A stretch of 64,000 nucleotides of DNA, from NCBI RefSeq assembly GCF_003046475.1, contig NZ_PZZZ01000003.1, positions 62,001-126,000 of the forward strand. Reading direction: 5' to 3'. Positions 9,603 through 18,980 of the stretch are shown here, piece by piece. Within the stretch, counting starts at the first letter, position 1; the number at the start of each line of letters is the position of its first letter. The translations under genes and the position numbers were made by a program. The notes under the pieces are model-generated. The model had not been told where the DNA came from, ran no database searches, and worked only from the letters and a program-made list of their open reading frames with translations. The DNA comes from Mycoplana dimorpha. GTDB lineage: Bacteria; Pseudomonadota; Alphaproteobacteria; Rhizobiales; Rhizobiaceae.

Positions 9603-9883
9603 GGCACATCCGTGACAAGCGACCAACCGGACCGTGGTGCTCCTGCCGTGCAAGGTTTGCTCCCAAGCGCTACTCGTTCAGGGATCGCACGTAGCCGATT
9701 GGCAGAAACCTGACTGGAAATTTCGCAAGGGACTTGCGGGGTGTCATATGAACGGCTATTTTCCGCCCATCTCATCTCATCTTTCGTGGCATGTGTATCC
9801 GCTTTGTGAACTGCACCCCTCCGCAGTTCGGTCTCGACCCGCACGCCAGTTTTCCATCCTAAAATCACGCATGGTCCCCCTTC
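9603..9883 (+). promoter_or_regulatory. Leader region upstream of rho
   Basis: This is a 281-base gene-free stretch. It probably contains the rho promoter and 5' leader; rho is autoregulated through its leader in E. coli. A short direct repeat, CATCTCATCTCATCTT, lies at 9768-9783. I could not fix a promoter with confidence and found no open frame with a good ribosome site. Confidence 0.35.
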
Positions 9884-11149
9884 ATGGCTGAAATGAAGCT
9901 ACAAGAACTGAAGAACAAGACGCCGACCGATCTGCTTGCTTTTGCCGAGTCGCTCGAAGTCGAAAACGCCAGCACAATGCGCAAGCAGGAGCTGATGTTC
10001 GCGATCCTGAAGATGCTTGCCGCCCAGGACACCGAAATCATCGGCGAGGGTGTCGTCGAAGTGCTTCAGGACGGCTTCGGCTTCCTGCGTTCGGCGAACG
10101 CCAACTATCTGCCGGGACCCGATGACATCTACATCTCGCCTTCCCAGATCCGGCGCTTCTCGCTGAAGACTGGCGATACGGTCGAGGGACCGATCCGCGG
10201 CCCGAAAGAGGGCGAACGCTATTTCGCGCTGCTGAAGGTCAACACGATCAATTTCGACGACCCGGAGAAGATTCGCCATAAGGTCCACTTCGACAACCTG
10301 ACGCCGCTCTATCCCAACGAGCGGTTCAAGATGGAACTCGAGGTCCCGACCTCCAAGGACCTGTCGCCACGCGTCATCGATCTCGTCGCGCCGCTCGGCA
10401 AGGGACAGCGCGGGCTGATCGTCGCACCGCCGCGTACCGGTAAGACGGTTCTCCTCCAGAACATTGCCCACTCGATCACCGCCAATCACCCGGAATGCTA
10501 TCTCATCGTCCTGCTGATCGATGAGCGGCCGGAGGAAGTGACGGACATGCAGCGCTCCGTGAAGGGCGAAGTTGTCTCGTCTACTTTCGACGAGCCGGCA
10601 ACCCGGCACGTTCAAGTGGCTGAAATGGTCATCGAAAAGGCCAAGCGTCTGGTCGAGCACGGTCGCGACGTGGTGATCCTGCTCGACTCGATCACCCGCC
10701 TCGGCCGCGCCTACAACACCGTCGTTCCCTCCTCCGGCAAGGTCCTTACCGGCGGCGTCGATGCCAACGCGCTGCAGCGGCCGAAGCGCTTCTTCGGCGC
10801 CGCTCGCAACATCGAAGAGGGCGGTTCGCTGACGATCATCGCCACCGCGCTGATCGACACCGGCAGCCGCATGGACGAGGTGATCTTCGAAGAGTTCAAG
10901 GGCACCGGCAACTCCGAAATCGTGCTCGACCGCAAGGTGGCCGACAAGCGCATCTTCCCGGCAATGGACATTCTCAAGTCCGGCACCCGCAAGGAGGATC
11001 TGCTGGTGCCGCGGCAGGACCTGCAGAAGATCTTCGTCCTGCGGCGCATCCTTGCGCCCATGGGCACAACCGATGCGATCGAGTTCCTGATCGACAAGTT
11101 GAAGCAGACGAAGAACAACGGTGATTTCTTCGATTCGATGAATACCTGA
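9884..11149 (+). CDS. rho: Transcription termination factor Rho
   Basis: A 421-residue RNA-dependent ATPase and helicase that ends transcription. The N-terminal RNA-binding domain carries GFGFLRS at about residue 65. The Walker A motif is [12 protein letters not shown] near residue 183, and the Q/R-loop residues follow in [12 protein letters not shown] near residue 267. Length and all motifs fit an intact protein. It is flanked by hemJ and mnmE as in other alphaproteobacteria. Confidence 0.97.
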   Translation: MAEMKLQELKNKTPTDLLAFAESLEVENASTMRKQELMFAILKMLAAQDTEIIGEGVVEVLQDGFGFLRSANANYLPGPDDIYISPSQIRRFSLKTGDTVEGPIRGPKEGERYFALLKVNTINFDDPEKIRHKVHFDNLTPLYPNERFKMELEVPTSKDLSPRVIDLVAPLGKGQRGLIVAPPRTGKTVLLQNIAHSITANHPECYLIVLLIDERPEEVTDMQRSVKGEVVSSTFDEPATRHVQVAEMVIEKAKRLVEHGRDVVILLDSITRLGRAYNTVVPSSGKVLTGGVDANALQRPKRFFGAARNIEEGGSLTIIATALIDTGSRMDEVIFEEFKGTGNSEIVLDRKVADKRIFPAMDILKSGTRKEDLLVPRQDLQKIFVLRRILAPMGTTDAIEFLIDKLKQTKNNGDFFDSMNT

Positions 11150-11184
11150 TCCGGATTCATAGCCGGATTCAAATCTGGAAGACT

Positions 11185-11207
11185 GCAGGCGCTTTGCCGG
11201 CGCCTGC
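11185..11207 (+). terminator. GC-rich hairpin after rho
   Basis: A perfect 8-bp stem, GCAGGCGC / GCGCCTGC, with a 7-base loop lies 36 bases after the rho stop. No T tract follows, so it may act as an RNA 3' end stabiliser rather than a classical terminator. Confidence 0.5.
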
Positions 11208-11349
11208 GATACCCCCGCCTCCCGTGCGAGTTAGGGACGCACAATGGCTGGACCTTTCGAGGCACATGGTGTATCGGACCGGCTTGCGAGCGGCGGGTCC
11301 ATCGGGACGCGCCACGCCCTATTGTCCCCCTTGGCATCCGTGATCTCAA

Positions 11350-12675
11350 ATGGTCGGCACTGACACCATTTTCGCGCTATCCAGCGGCGGACTCCCCTCC
11401 GGCGTGGCTGTGATCCGCATCAGTGGGCCGGGCTGCCGCGAGACGCTGGTGACCATGTCCGGTGGCTTGCCGCCGCCGAGGCTCGCAACCCTTCGTTCGA
11501 TTCGAGACCGAAACGGTTCCTTTCTGGATCAGGGATTGGTGATTTTCTTCCCCGGGCCGGCATCGTTCACAGGCGAGGACACGGCGGAACTGCATATCCA
11601 CGGCGGCAGGGCGACGGTCAGGGCGGTTCTGCAGGCACTTGCATCATTGCCAGGTCTGCGGGCGGCGGAGGCCGGCGAGTTCAGCCGCCGCGCATTCCAC
11701 AATGGCAAGCTCGACCTCGTTGAAATTGAAGGATTGGCAGACATTGTGGCTGCCCAGACCGAGATGCAGCGCCGGCTTGCCCTGGAGCACGCCGCCGGCG
11801 GCGTCTCCGAGCTTTACGAGAATTGGACGCGTCGCCTGACCCACGCCCGGGCAATGATCGAAGCCGAGCTGGATTTTGCTGACGAGGAGGACGTGCCGGG
11901 TGCCATCGGCCAGACGATCCGCGCCGACCTCCATGCTGTCATCGACGAGATCGAGTGCCATTTGCAAGGAGCAAGGGCTGGCGAAATCATCCGGGATGGT
12001 CTGACCGTGGTAATTACCGGTCCTCCGAATGTCGGGAAGTCAAGCCTGCTTAACTATTTGGCCAGGCGCGACGTCGCCATCGTCACCGACATACCCGGAA
12101 CGACCAGGGATATCGTTTCGGTGGATCTCGATCTGGATGGATTCGCCGTCCGGATCCTCGATACGGCCGGCATTCGCGACACGGCCGAACTCGTCGAACA
12201 AGAAGGAATCCGGCGCGCCAGAACCGCCGTAGCCAATGCGGATCTCGTCCTGGCACTGCAGGATGGCGCCGAGGTCCGAGTACCGAGCGTGCCAATGCCG
12301 AACGGCGCTGCGCCGGTCATCCGGGTTGTCACCAAAGCAGACCTGCTTGGCGATATTAGCAGCACTCCGGACGCACTCGCGATCTCCACGAAGACGGGTG
12401 CCGGAATGAACGAGCTGCTCGACCGGATCCGGGCACATCTGCCGCAACTGTCGGAGGCGACTGCCTTTGCCGTGCCGTCGCGCGAGCGGCACAATGAGGC
12501 GCTGCGGACGGCGCTCCATGCGATCGACGAAGCGCTTCGGCTGCCCGGGGATGAGTTGGAACTGCAGGCCGAAAGCCTGCGGAGAGCCGCGCACGCCATT
12601 GGCCGGATCACCGGGCAGGTAGACGTCGAGAACTTGCTGGACATCGTCTTTTCGGAGTTCTGCATCGGCAAGTGA
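11350..12675 (+). CDS. mnmE: tRNA uridine-5-carboxymethylaminomethyl modification GTPase MnmE
   Basis: A 441-residue GTPase that works with MnmG to modify wobble U34 of certain tRNAs. It has the N-terminal tetrahydrofolate-binding domain, then an inserted G domain with GPPNVGKSSLLN at about residue 225 and DTAGIRDT at about residue 273, and the C-terminal CIGK whose Cys is essential. The partner gene mnmG follows directly. A parS site begins on its stop codon. Confidence 0.96.
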   Translation: MVGTDTIFALSSGGLPSGVAVIRISGPGCRETLVTMSGGLPPPRLATLRSIRDRNGSFLDQGLVIFFPGPASFTGEDTAELHIHGGRATVRAVLQALASLPGLRAAEAGEFSRRAFHNGKLDLVEIEGLADIVAAQTEMQRRLALEHAAGGVSELYENWTRRLTHARAMIEAELDFADEEDVPGAIGQTIRADLHAVIDEIECHLQGARAGEIIRDGLTVVITGPPNVGKSSLLNYLARRDVAIVTDIPGTTRDIVSVDLDLDGFAVRILDTAGIRDTAELVEQEGIRRARTAVANADLVLALQDGAEVRVPSVPMPNGAAPVIRVVTKADLLGDISSTPDALAISTKTGAGMNELLDRIRAHLPQLSEATAFAVPSRERHNEALRTALHAIDEALRLPGDELELQAESLRRAAHAIGRITGQVDVENLLDIVFSEFCIGK

Positions 12676-12688
12676 TTCACGTGAAACA
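12673..12688. promoter_or_regulatory. parS site 2 (at mnmE stop)
   Basis: TGATTCACGTGAAACA is a one-mismatch parS 16-mer overlapping the mnmE stop codon. Site 3 lies 30 bases further on, so this pair forms the tightest part of the cluster. Confidence 0.88.
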
Positions 12689-12718
12689 GAGACTGCAACG
12701 CAGGCGAGTCTGCGCTAA

Positions 12719-12734
12719 TGTTTCACGTGAAACG
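12719..12734. promoter_or_regulatory. parS site 3 (mnmG leader)
   Basis: TGTTTCACGTGAAACG keeps the whole 14-bp palindromic core. It lies in the short mnmE-mnmG gap, just upstream of the true mnmG start. Confidence 0.9.
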
Positions 12735-12768
12735 ATTCAATCGGCCCCGATCAAGAGGCAGGGTAGAC

Positions 12769-14652
12769 ATGAATTATGATGTAGTGGTGATTGGTGGCGG
12801 ACATGCCGGTTGCGAGGCCGCCGCTGTGGCGGCACGGGCGGGCGCCAGGACCCTGCTCCTCACCCATTCACGGCAGACGGTCGGCGTTATGTCCTGCAAT
12901 CCCGCCATCGGCGGGCTGGGAAAGGGGCATCTGGTCCGGGAGATCGACGCTCTGGACGGACTGATGGGGCGTATTGCCGACCGCGCAGGAATCCAGTTTC
13001 GGCTGCTCAATCGCCGCAAGGGCCCGGCCGTGCGCGGTCCACGCACCCAGGCCGACCGGAAGCTCTATCGCGAGGCGATGCAGGCGGAGATCGCCGCGAT
13101 TGCCGGCCTCGACGTGATCGAGGGCGACGCCTTCGACATCGATGCCGCAGACGGGCAGATCAAGGCGGTCATTACCGCCGACGGGCGTCGCATCGCTTGC
13201 GCAGCCGTCGTTCTGACGACCGGCACGTTCCTGCGCGGGCTGATCCACATTGGCGATGAGACCATGCCGGCCGGCCGGATGGGTGAGCGCCCCTCCGAGG
13301 GCCTGTCGGACACGCTGGGCCGCCTTGGCTTGCGTCTCGGGCGCCTCAAGACCGGCACGCCGGCGCGGCTTTCCAGTAAAAGCATCGACTGGGCGGCAAT
13401 CGGGCGGCAGGCTGCCGATGCCGACCCCGTGCCGTTCTCGTTTCTGACCGACCGCATCACCAATCCGCAAGTCGAGTGTGGTGTCACGCGCACCACCCCA
13501 ACAACCCACCGGATCATTGAGGAGAACATCGGGCAATCGGCCATGTACTCCGGGCAGATCAAAGGGGTTGGACCGCGTTATTGCCCGTCCATCGAGGACA
13601 AGATCGTCCGCTTCGGCGAGCGCGACGGCCACCAGATCTTCCTCGAGCCCGAGGGGCTGGACGATGACATCGTCTACCCGAACGGCATTTCCACCTCCCT
13701 GCCCGCCACAGTCCAGGCGGAGTTCATCCGCACCATTCCCGGGCTGGAGCGTGTCGAGATTCTGCAGCCCGGCTATGCCATCGAGTATGACCATGTCGAT
13801 CCGCGCGAGCTTTCGCCGGCATTGGAGGTAGCGAAGATGCGCGGGCTGTTCCTCGCGGGCCAGATCAACGGCACCACCGGCTATGAGGAAGCGGCGGCGC
13901 AGGGGCTCGTCGCCGGCCTGAACGCCGCGCGCAAAGTGGGTGGCCAGGCGCCGTATCACTTCAGCCGGACCCAAAGCTACATCGGCGTGATGATCGACGA
14001 CCTGACCTCACGCGGGGTCGCCGAACCTTATCGGATGTTCACCTCGCGAGCGGAGTACCGTCTGTCGCTGCGGGCCGACAACGCCGACATGCGCCTCACT
14101 CCCGTTGCGATCGAGCTGGGCATCGCCGGCTGGGAGCGGCGCCAGAAGTTTCAGGATTGGCAGCGCGAGCTCAACCGTCATCGTGAACTGGCCAAAAGCC
14201 TAACGATTACGCCAAGCCAGGCGGCGCAGCACGGATTGCGCCTCAACCAGGATGGCCAGCGGCGGAGCTCCTACGAGCTGCTCTCCTATCCGGAGCACTC
14301 GATCGCGTCCCTCGCCGCCATCTGGCCCGAACTGGAGAACGCATCGCGGCGCAGCCGCGAGGCGCTGGAGATCGAGGCGGCGTACGCGGTCTATATGGAT
14401 CGGCAGGCCGCCGACATAGCCGAGGTTCGCCGTGAGGAGGAACGCGCCATCCCCGCTGATTTTTCATTCGAGGCCTTGCCCGGTCTGTCGAACGAGCTTC
14501 GTCAGAAGCTGACGCGCGATCGGCCGGCCAATGTCGCCCAAGCCGCTCGCATTGACGGAATGACCCCGGCGGCGATCTCGCTGTTGCTCACCGCGTTGCG
14601 CCGAACCGAAATGGAAAGCCAGAACGGCGCCAGACGGAGCGCTGCAGAATGA
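12769..14652 (+). CDS. mnmG: tRNA uridine-5-carboxymethylaminomethyl modification enzyme MnmG (GidA)
   Basis: A 627-residue FAD enzyme, partner of MnmE in wobble uridine modification. The FAD loop [10 protein letters not shown] is at residues 8-17, and the signature [19 protein letters not shown] is near residue 42. I place the start at the ATG at 12769, with AGGG upstream and a length matching the family. An earlier in-frame ATG at 12718 would add 17 residues beginning MFHVK, which is simply parS site 3 read as protein. The stop overlaps rsmG. Confidence 0.95.
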   Translation: MNYDVVVIGGGHAGCEAAAVAARAGARTLLLTHSRQTVGVMSCNPAIGGLGKGHLVREIDALDGLMGRIADRAGIQFRLLNRRKGPAVRGPRTQADRKLYREAMQAEIAAIAGLDVIEGDAFDIDAADGQIKAVITADGRRIACAAVVLTTGTFLRGLIHIGDETMPAGRMGERPSEGLSDTLGRLGLRLGRLKTGTPARLSSKSIDWAAIGRQAADADPVPFSFLTDRITNPQVECGVTRTTPTTHRIIEENIGQSAMYSGQIKGVGPRYCPSIEDKIVRFGERDGHQIFLEPEGLDDDIVYPNGISTSLPATVQAEFIRTIPGLERVEILQPGYAIEYDHVDPRELSPALEVAKMRGLFLAGQINGTTGYEEAAAQGLVAGLNAARKVGGQAPYHFSRTQSYIGVMIDDLTSRGVAEPYRMFTSRAEYRLSLRADNADMRLTPVAIELGIAGWERRQKFQDWQRELNRHRELAKSLTITPSQAAQHGLRLNQDGQRRSSYELLSYPEHSIASLAAIWPELENASRRSREALEIEAAYAVYMDRQAADIAEVRREEERAIPADFSFEALPGLSNELRQKLTRDRPANVAQAARIDGMTPAAISLLLTALRRTEMESQNGARRSAAE

Positions 14653-15284
14653 GGGCTACGGATCCATCGTTCGATCAGCTGGCTGTTTCACGTGAAACCA
14701 ATGAGCGCCTGCAGCGGTTTGTGGCGCTCTTCGACAAGTGGGCCCGCTCGATCAACCTGGTGGCGCCATCGACGCTCGATGATTTCGGCGAACGCCACAT
14801 CCGCGACAGCGCCCAGATCTTCCAGCTTCATCCCCATCCGGTCCGATGGGTCGATCTCGGCAGCGGTGGTGGCTTTCCCGGCATGATCACCGCCATCCTG
14901 TTGCACGAGACGAGCGGCGGCTGGGTGCATCTCATCGAGAGCAACAATAAGAAGGCCGCCTTTCTGCGGACGGCGATCGGTGAGACCGGCGCCCGGGCAA
15001 GCGTGCATCCGATTCGGATCGAAACGGCGGCGTCCGTCGTGCCGCAGTGCGACGCCATATCGGCGCGGGCGCTGGCGGATCTGCCGACGTTGTTCGGATT
15101 CAGTGAACCCTGGATGAAAAGCAACCCGCACTGCCGGGGCTTCTTCCACAAAGGCCGGGATTACCAGGCTGAAGTGGACAAAGCGATTGGCCGCTGGAGT
15201 TTCGATCTGGTACAACACGACAGTGTCGTAGAGCGCGATTCTGTCGTGCTGGAGATAGCGAATCTTTCCCGGATCAATCAGTGA
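14649..15284 (+). CDS. rsmG: 16S rRNA (guanine527-N7)-methyltransferase RsmG (GidB)
   Basis: A 211-residue SAM-dependent enzyme that methylates G527 of 16S rRNA. The SAM-binding loop is [12 protein letters not shown] near residue 70. The N-terminal VSRET at about residue 13 is encoded by a parS site inside the gene, an arrangement also found in other Hyphomicrobiales. It overlaps mnmG by four bases and its stop overlaps the parA start codon (GTGA), so mnmG-rsmG-parA are likely co-translated. Confidence 0.95.
   Translation: MRATDPSFDQLAVSRETNERLQRFVALFDKWARSINLVAPSTLDDFGERHIRDSAQIFQLHPHPVRWVDLGSGGGFPGMITAILLHETSGGWVHLIESNNKKAAFLRTAIGETGARASVHPIRIETAASVVPQCDAISARALADLPTLFGFSEPWMKSNPHCRGFFHKGRDYQAEVDKAIGRWSFDLVQHDSVVERDSVVLEIANLSRINQ
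14684..14699. promoter_or_regulatory. parS site 4 (inside rsmG)
   Basis: TGTTTCACGTGAAACC contains the full 14-bp core palindrome and codes for Val-Ser-Arg-Glu-Thr in rsmG. It is the closest site to parA, about 0.6 kb away. Confidence 0.9.
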
Positions 15285-16090
15285 CGGCGGACCCCATGGC
15301 AAGCCTATCCAACCGGATCATCACCATAGCGAACCAGAAAGGCGGGGTTGGCAAGACCACCACAGCCATCAACCTGGCGACGGCCTTGGCGGCGATCGGC
15401 GAGAGCGTTCTAATCGTTGATCTCGATCCGCAGGGAAACGCTAGCACCGGCCTCGGCATCGAGCGCCGCGACCGCAAGCTCTCGTCCTACGATCTTCTGA
15501 TGGGGACACACGGCATTTCCGAGATCGTTCAACCCACAGCGGTGCCGAATCTGGCCATCCTCCCGTCGACCATGGATCTTCTCGGCATCGAGATGGAGAT
15601 CGCCGGCGCAAGTGACCGTGTCTTCCGGCTGCGGCGCGCACTTTTTGCGGATGATGCGGCAGCCTATTCCTACATTCTCGTTGATTGCCCGCCGTCGTTC
15701 AACCTGCTGACGATGAACGCGATGACGGCGGCGCATTCCGTTTTGGTACCGTTGCAATGCGAGTTCTTCGCCCTCGAGGGATTGAGCCAGCTGCTTGAAA
15801 CGGTCGACCAGATCCGCCGGACCGTCAATCCGTCGCTGGATATCCAGGGTATCGTGCTGACGATGTATGATTCGCGCAACAATCTGGCGCTGCAGGTCGT
15901 CAATGACGTCCGGACTCATCTTGGCGAGAAGGTGTACCACACGCTCATTCCTCGAAATGTCCGGGTCTCCGAAGCGCCGTCCTACGGAAAGCCGGCTATC
16001 CTTTACGATCTGAAATGCGCTGGAAGCCAGGCCTATCTGCAGCTCGCTTCGGAGGTGATCCAGCGCGAACGCCAGCGCAAGGCAGCATAA
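15281..16090 (+). CDS. parA: Chromosome partitioning ATPase ParA
   Basis: A Walker-type ATPase of up to 269 residues that moves the ParB-parS complex during origin segregation. The deviant Walker A is [14 protein letters not shown] near residue 20, and [12 protein letters not shown] follows near residue 46. The GTG at 15281 overlaps the rsmG stop; the ATG at 15296 (five residues later) is the alternative start. It lies 7.3 kb from oriC and 20 bases upstream of parB. Confidence 0.96.
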   Translation: MTADPMASLSNRIITIANQKGGVGKTTTAINLATALAAIGESVLIVDLDPQGNASTGLGIERRDRKLSSYDLLMGTHGISEIVQPTAVPNLAILPSTMDLLGIEMEIAGASDRVFRLRRALFADDAAAYSYILVDCPPSFNLLTMNAMTAAHSVLVPLQCEFFALEGLSQLLETVDQIRRTVNPSLDIQGIVLTMYDSRNNLALQVVNDVRTHLGEKVYHTLIPRNVRVSEAPSYGKPAILYDLKCAGSQAYLQLASEVIQRERQRKAA

Positions 16091-16110
16091 GCTAACCGGA
16101 AGTGGTGATC

Positions 16111-17007
16111 ATGAGCGACGACAATTCCAAGCGGCGTCTCGGCCGTGGCCTGGCAGCCCTGATCGGCGAGATGGATCGGCCGATGGTGACCGCGGATACG
16201 CCAGCACCGGCCGCCGTCAATGCCGACCGGCTGGTGCCGATCGAGTTCGTGGGGCGCAACCCGCGCAACCCGCGCCGTTACTTCGACGAAGCCGAGCTGC
16301 AGGACCTGGCCGCTTCCATTCGCCAGCATGGCATCGTCCAGCCGGTTGTCGTGCGCACCATCGCCAATGAGCGCTACGAGATCATCGCCGGCGAGCGGCG
16401 CTGGCGAGCGGCACAGCTCGCCGGCTTCGTGGAGATACCGGTGATTGTCCGCGATGTCGACGACCGCACCGCGCTCGAGATCGCCATCGTCGAGAACGTG
16501 CAACGGTCGGACCTCAATCCGCTTGAAGAGGCGCTGGGCTACGAGCAGCTGATTGCCGAGCACGGCTATACGCAGAACGACCTCGGCGAGATCATCGGCA
16601 AGAGCCGCAGTCATGTTGCAAACAGCCTGCGGCTGCTGAAGCTGCCTGAGCCGGTCCGCGACATGCTGGCTTCGGGGACGCTGTCCGCCGGCCATGCGCG
16701 TGCCCTCGTTCCGACCTCCGATCCCACCAGCTTGGCGAAGACGATCGTCGCCAAGGGACTTTCGGTGCGTGACGCAGAGCGGCTGGCACAGAACGATATC
16801 AAGGCGCAGACCGATCCGGAGCACGGCCGCAAGCCGGTGCACAGGGACGAGAAGGATGCCGATACGCTGGCGCTCGAGCGTACGCTCTCCGACAGCCTTG
16901 GTCTGGATGTGACCGTCAACCACAAATCCGGTGGCGGCTACTTGCGTATCAACTACAAGACGCTCGACCAACTCGAAGAAATATGCCGGCTTCTGGAGCG
17001 GCGTTAA
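16111..17007 (+). CDS. parB: Chromosome partitioning protein ParB
   Basis: A 298-residue CTP-dependent DNA clamp that loads at parS. It opens with LGRGLAALIGEM, has the ParB CTP-binding signature GERRWRAAQLAG at about residue 96, ENVQRSDLNPLEEA at about residue 128, an HTH (SRSHVANSLRLL) at about residue 167, and a C-terminal dimer domain. I prefer the ATG at 16111; a GTG at 16102 is possible. It is the likely reader of the six parS sites in this window. Confidence 0.96.
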   Translation: MSDDNSKRRLGRGLAALIGEMDRPMVTADTPAPAAVNADRLVPIEFVGRNPRNPRRYFDEAELQDLAASIRQHGIVQPVVVRTIANERYEIIAGERRWRAAQLAGFVEIPVIVRDVDDRTALEIAIVENVQRSDLNPLEEALGYEQLIAEHGYTQNDLGEIIGKSRSHVANSLRLLKLPEPVRDMLASGTLSAGHARALVPTSDPTSLAKTIVAKGLSVRDAERLAQNDIKAQTDPEHGRKPVHRDEKDADTLALERTLSDSLGLDVTVNHKSGGGYLRINYKTLDQLEEICRLLERR

Positions 17008-17023
17008 GCGGGACGCCGAGGTA

Positions 17024-17671
17024 ATAGCGCTGCCAGCCGGCAGTCTCGAATCTCCCACGGGCCTTCGTTGCTGACGCAATGTTAGCCGGATTCCATGACT
17101 GCAGCTGCGGTGTCAAGCGGAGTTTGCACGGCAATGGTACCTTCGAGAGCAGGCCGTTCACGGCTTTGCAGGATGCCGAAGCCTGGCCGTTTCGCGGCGG
17201 ATGGCCGGCAGCTGCCGGGTTTTCAGCGCTTGTTCGATGACCGGTCTGCGCCTGAAATGGAGGTGGCGGCCGAGCGTTCCAAAGACCTGACCGGCCCTCG
17301 GCGCTTGTCAGCCATTTCGGTATTGATAGCGCTGCCTGCCTGGCAGCCTCGAATTTGCCACGGTCATTGTCTCAGACCTTGTTGAGATACATGCACCGCT
17401 GCCGGTGGAATCATCGCAGTTGCGGTCGGTCAGCGGCGCGCCGACTGGAGCACCGTGCCAAGCAGGGTCTGCATGGCAATGGTACCTTCGAGAGCAGGCC
17501 GTTCACGGCTTTGCAGGATTGCCGATTGAAGCCTGGCCGTTTCGCGGCGGATGGCCGGCAGCTGCCAGGTTTTCAGCGCTTGTTCGATGACCGGTTTGCG
17601 CCGGAAATGCAGGTGACGGCCGAGCGTTCCTAGCACCTGAGCGGCGGCCATTCGCTTTTCATCCATTTCGG
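17024..17671. repeat. Diverged tandem duplication at the parB-holA junction
   Basis: Unit 1 is 17024-17325 and unit 2 is 17326 to about 17671. Both open with ATAGCGCTGCC, a small hairpin (CTGCC/GGCAG) and CTCGAAT. Both then carry the last quarter of holA on the minus strand. Long blocks are identical (for example 17131-17173 against 17476-17518), while other parts differ by substitutions and indels, with about 43 extra bases in unit 2. Unit 2 contains the working holA end. Confidence 0.85.
17117..17323 (-). pseudogene. Broken copy of the holA 3' end
   Basis: On the minus strand this segment encodes the holA-like string GTLGRHLHFRR, then PVIEQALKT and QLPAIRRETARL, matching the C-terminal part of the intact holA nearby. 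Indels shift the frame on both sides and an early stop follows the RRETARLR region. There is no start signal. It is a decayed fragment left by the tandem duplication, not a gene. Confidence 0.8.
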
Positions 17672-18464
17672 CGCGCATCAAATCCAGCAACTGGAATTGC
17701 CTGAGGCAAGACTGCAGAACGAGAAAGACCGGCGTTTTCGAGCTCATGATCTTCTGCATGGCGTTCAGGAATGCGGCCTGCTCACCCTTCAAGATGGCGT
17801 CCACGGCGTCATCGACAGATATGGCGCTCGCATCGCCGATCGCCGCCAGTACGTCTTCCTCCTCGACCACCACGCGGCCGTTGCAATAGAGGGCCAGCTT
17901 GCGGATCTCGTTGCGCGAGGCAATGCGGTCGCCGCCGATCAGGTCCATCAATCGCTGCCGGGCCGCCGGGACGATGCGAAGACCCGCGGCTTCCAGTTCC
18001 TTGTCGACAAGCGCGCTCAAGGCGCGGCTGTCGTCGGGGTAACAGGGAATCGCGATGGCGCCACGTGCCCCCTCCACCGCCTTGCGCAAGCCGGCGCCCT
18101 TCTTCAGATCGCCAGCCTCGATTAGCAAGGTCACGCCGCGCGGCGGCTCCTTGTCGAGGATCCCAATGGCGTCCAGCAACGGTCGCTCGTTGGCAGCGTC
18201 TTTGATCCAGACCAGACGGTCGCCGCCAAACAGGCCGATCGCATTCATCTCGTCGAGCAGGCGGCCCGGTTGGCCGTTGAGCTCGGTGGCCGCGATCTTC
18301 AGTACAGAGAATGCGTCATCGAGCGGAACTCCCGTCTGACGGGCCAGCTGCGCCGCCCGTTCCGAGACGAGGCCGCGATCCGGCCCGTAGACCAGGAAGA
18401 TGCCACCCGAACGCGGGGCCCTCTGCAGGAAGGCCTCGAACTCGTGTGACTTGATCTCGGCCAT
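17430..18464 (-). CDS. holA: DNA polymerase III delta subunit
   Basis: A 344-residue clamp-loader subunit that opens the beta sliding clamp. The N-terminal part (FLVYGPDRGLVSERA near residue 23) and the later DLIGGDRIASRNEIRKL near residue 168 fit the family. It is the last gene of the leuS-lptE-holA run, a conserved alphaproteobacterial order. Its stop lies inside the second unit of the tandem repeat; the first unit supplies a broken duplicate of its tail downstream. Confidence 0.93.
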   Translation of the reverse strand: MAEIKSHEFEAFLQRAPRSGGIFLVYGPDRGLVSERAAQLARQTGVPLDDAFSVLKIAATELNGQPGRLLDEMNAIGLFGGDRLVWIKDAANERPLLDAIGILDKEPPRGVTLLIEAGDLKKGAGLRKAVEGARGAIAIPCYPDDSRALSALVDKELEAAGLRIVPAARQRLMDLIGGDRIASRNEIRKLALYCNGRVVVEEEDVLAAIGDASAISVDDAVDAILKGEQAAFLNAMQKIMSSKTPVFLVLQSCLRQFQLLDLMRAEMDEKRMAAAQVLGTLGRHLHFRRKPVIEQALKTWQLPAIRRETARLQSAILQSRERPALEGTIAMQTLLGTVLQSARR

Positions 18465-18469
18465 GGAAG

Positions 18470-18970
18470 CTAACGTTGCGCTAGTGCGGCAGCCACGTCG
18501 GCACTGATAAGCTCCGCCAGTTCGCGCGCCGCCCTGTTCTCGGCATCACGGATCGCGCGCAGCTTCGCAAACTCCTGGGTCGGGAAGTCAACGAGGGCCA
18601 CCACCTGCCGCCTGCCGGAGCGGAGTGTTTCGCCGGATTCCGCGAGGGCAAGATTGTAATCGGCCGTCATAACGATCCGGCCGGCGCGGGCCACGTCGTC
18701 CGAGGAGCGGAGCAGAACGCCGGTGGCGCGCGACCGGACATTCATTTCCATGTTGTAAGCTGCGTCGGCCGGTTCGCCGCGGCCACCACCCAACAGGAAG
18801 ACCAGTTCGTTGCGGACCCTTTGCTCGACCCGGCTATCAGCCTCCGAAATCGATACGGAAGCTGCCGCAGACTCGGTGTTGGAACCGGTTGAGTAAAGCG
18901 GGCGAGCCTGACATCCGGCTACAAGTCCCAGAGCAATCATTCCAAATGCCGTTGCGGCCAGCTTCCTCAT
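18470..18970 (-). CDS. lptE: LPS-assembly lipoprotein LptE
   Basis: A 166-residue outer-membrane lipoprotein that plugs LptD and helps insert lipopolysaccharide. The signal peptide MRKLAATAFGMIALGLVAGC ends in a lipobox (LVAGC), giving a lipid-modified Cys at residue 20. The domain is weakly conserved in sequence, so the call rests on the signal, size and position between leuS and holA. I chose the ATG at 18970; an upstream TTG-type start would overlap leuS by 14 bases. Confidence 0.87.
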   Translation of the reverse strand: MRKLAATAFGMIALGLVAGCQARPLYSTGSNTESAAASVSISEADSRVEQRVRNELVFLLGGGRGEPADAAYNMEMNVRSRATGVLLRSSDDVARAGRIVMTADYNLALAESGETLRSGRRQVVALVDFPTQEFAKLRAIRDAENRAARELAELISADVAAALAQR

Positions 18971-18980
18971 GCGCGATCCG

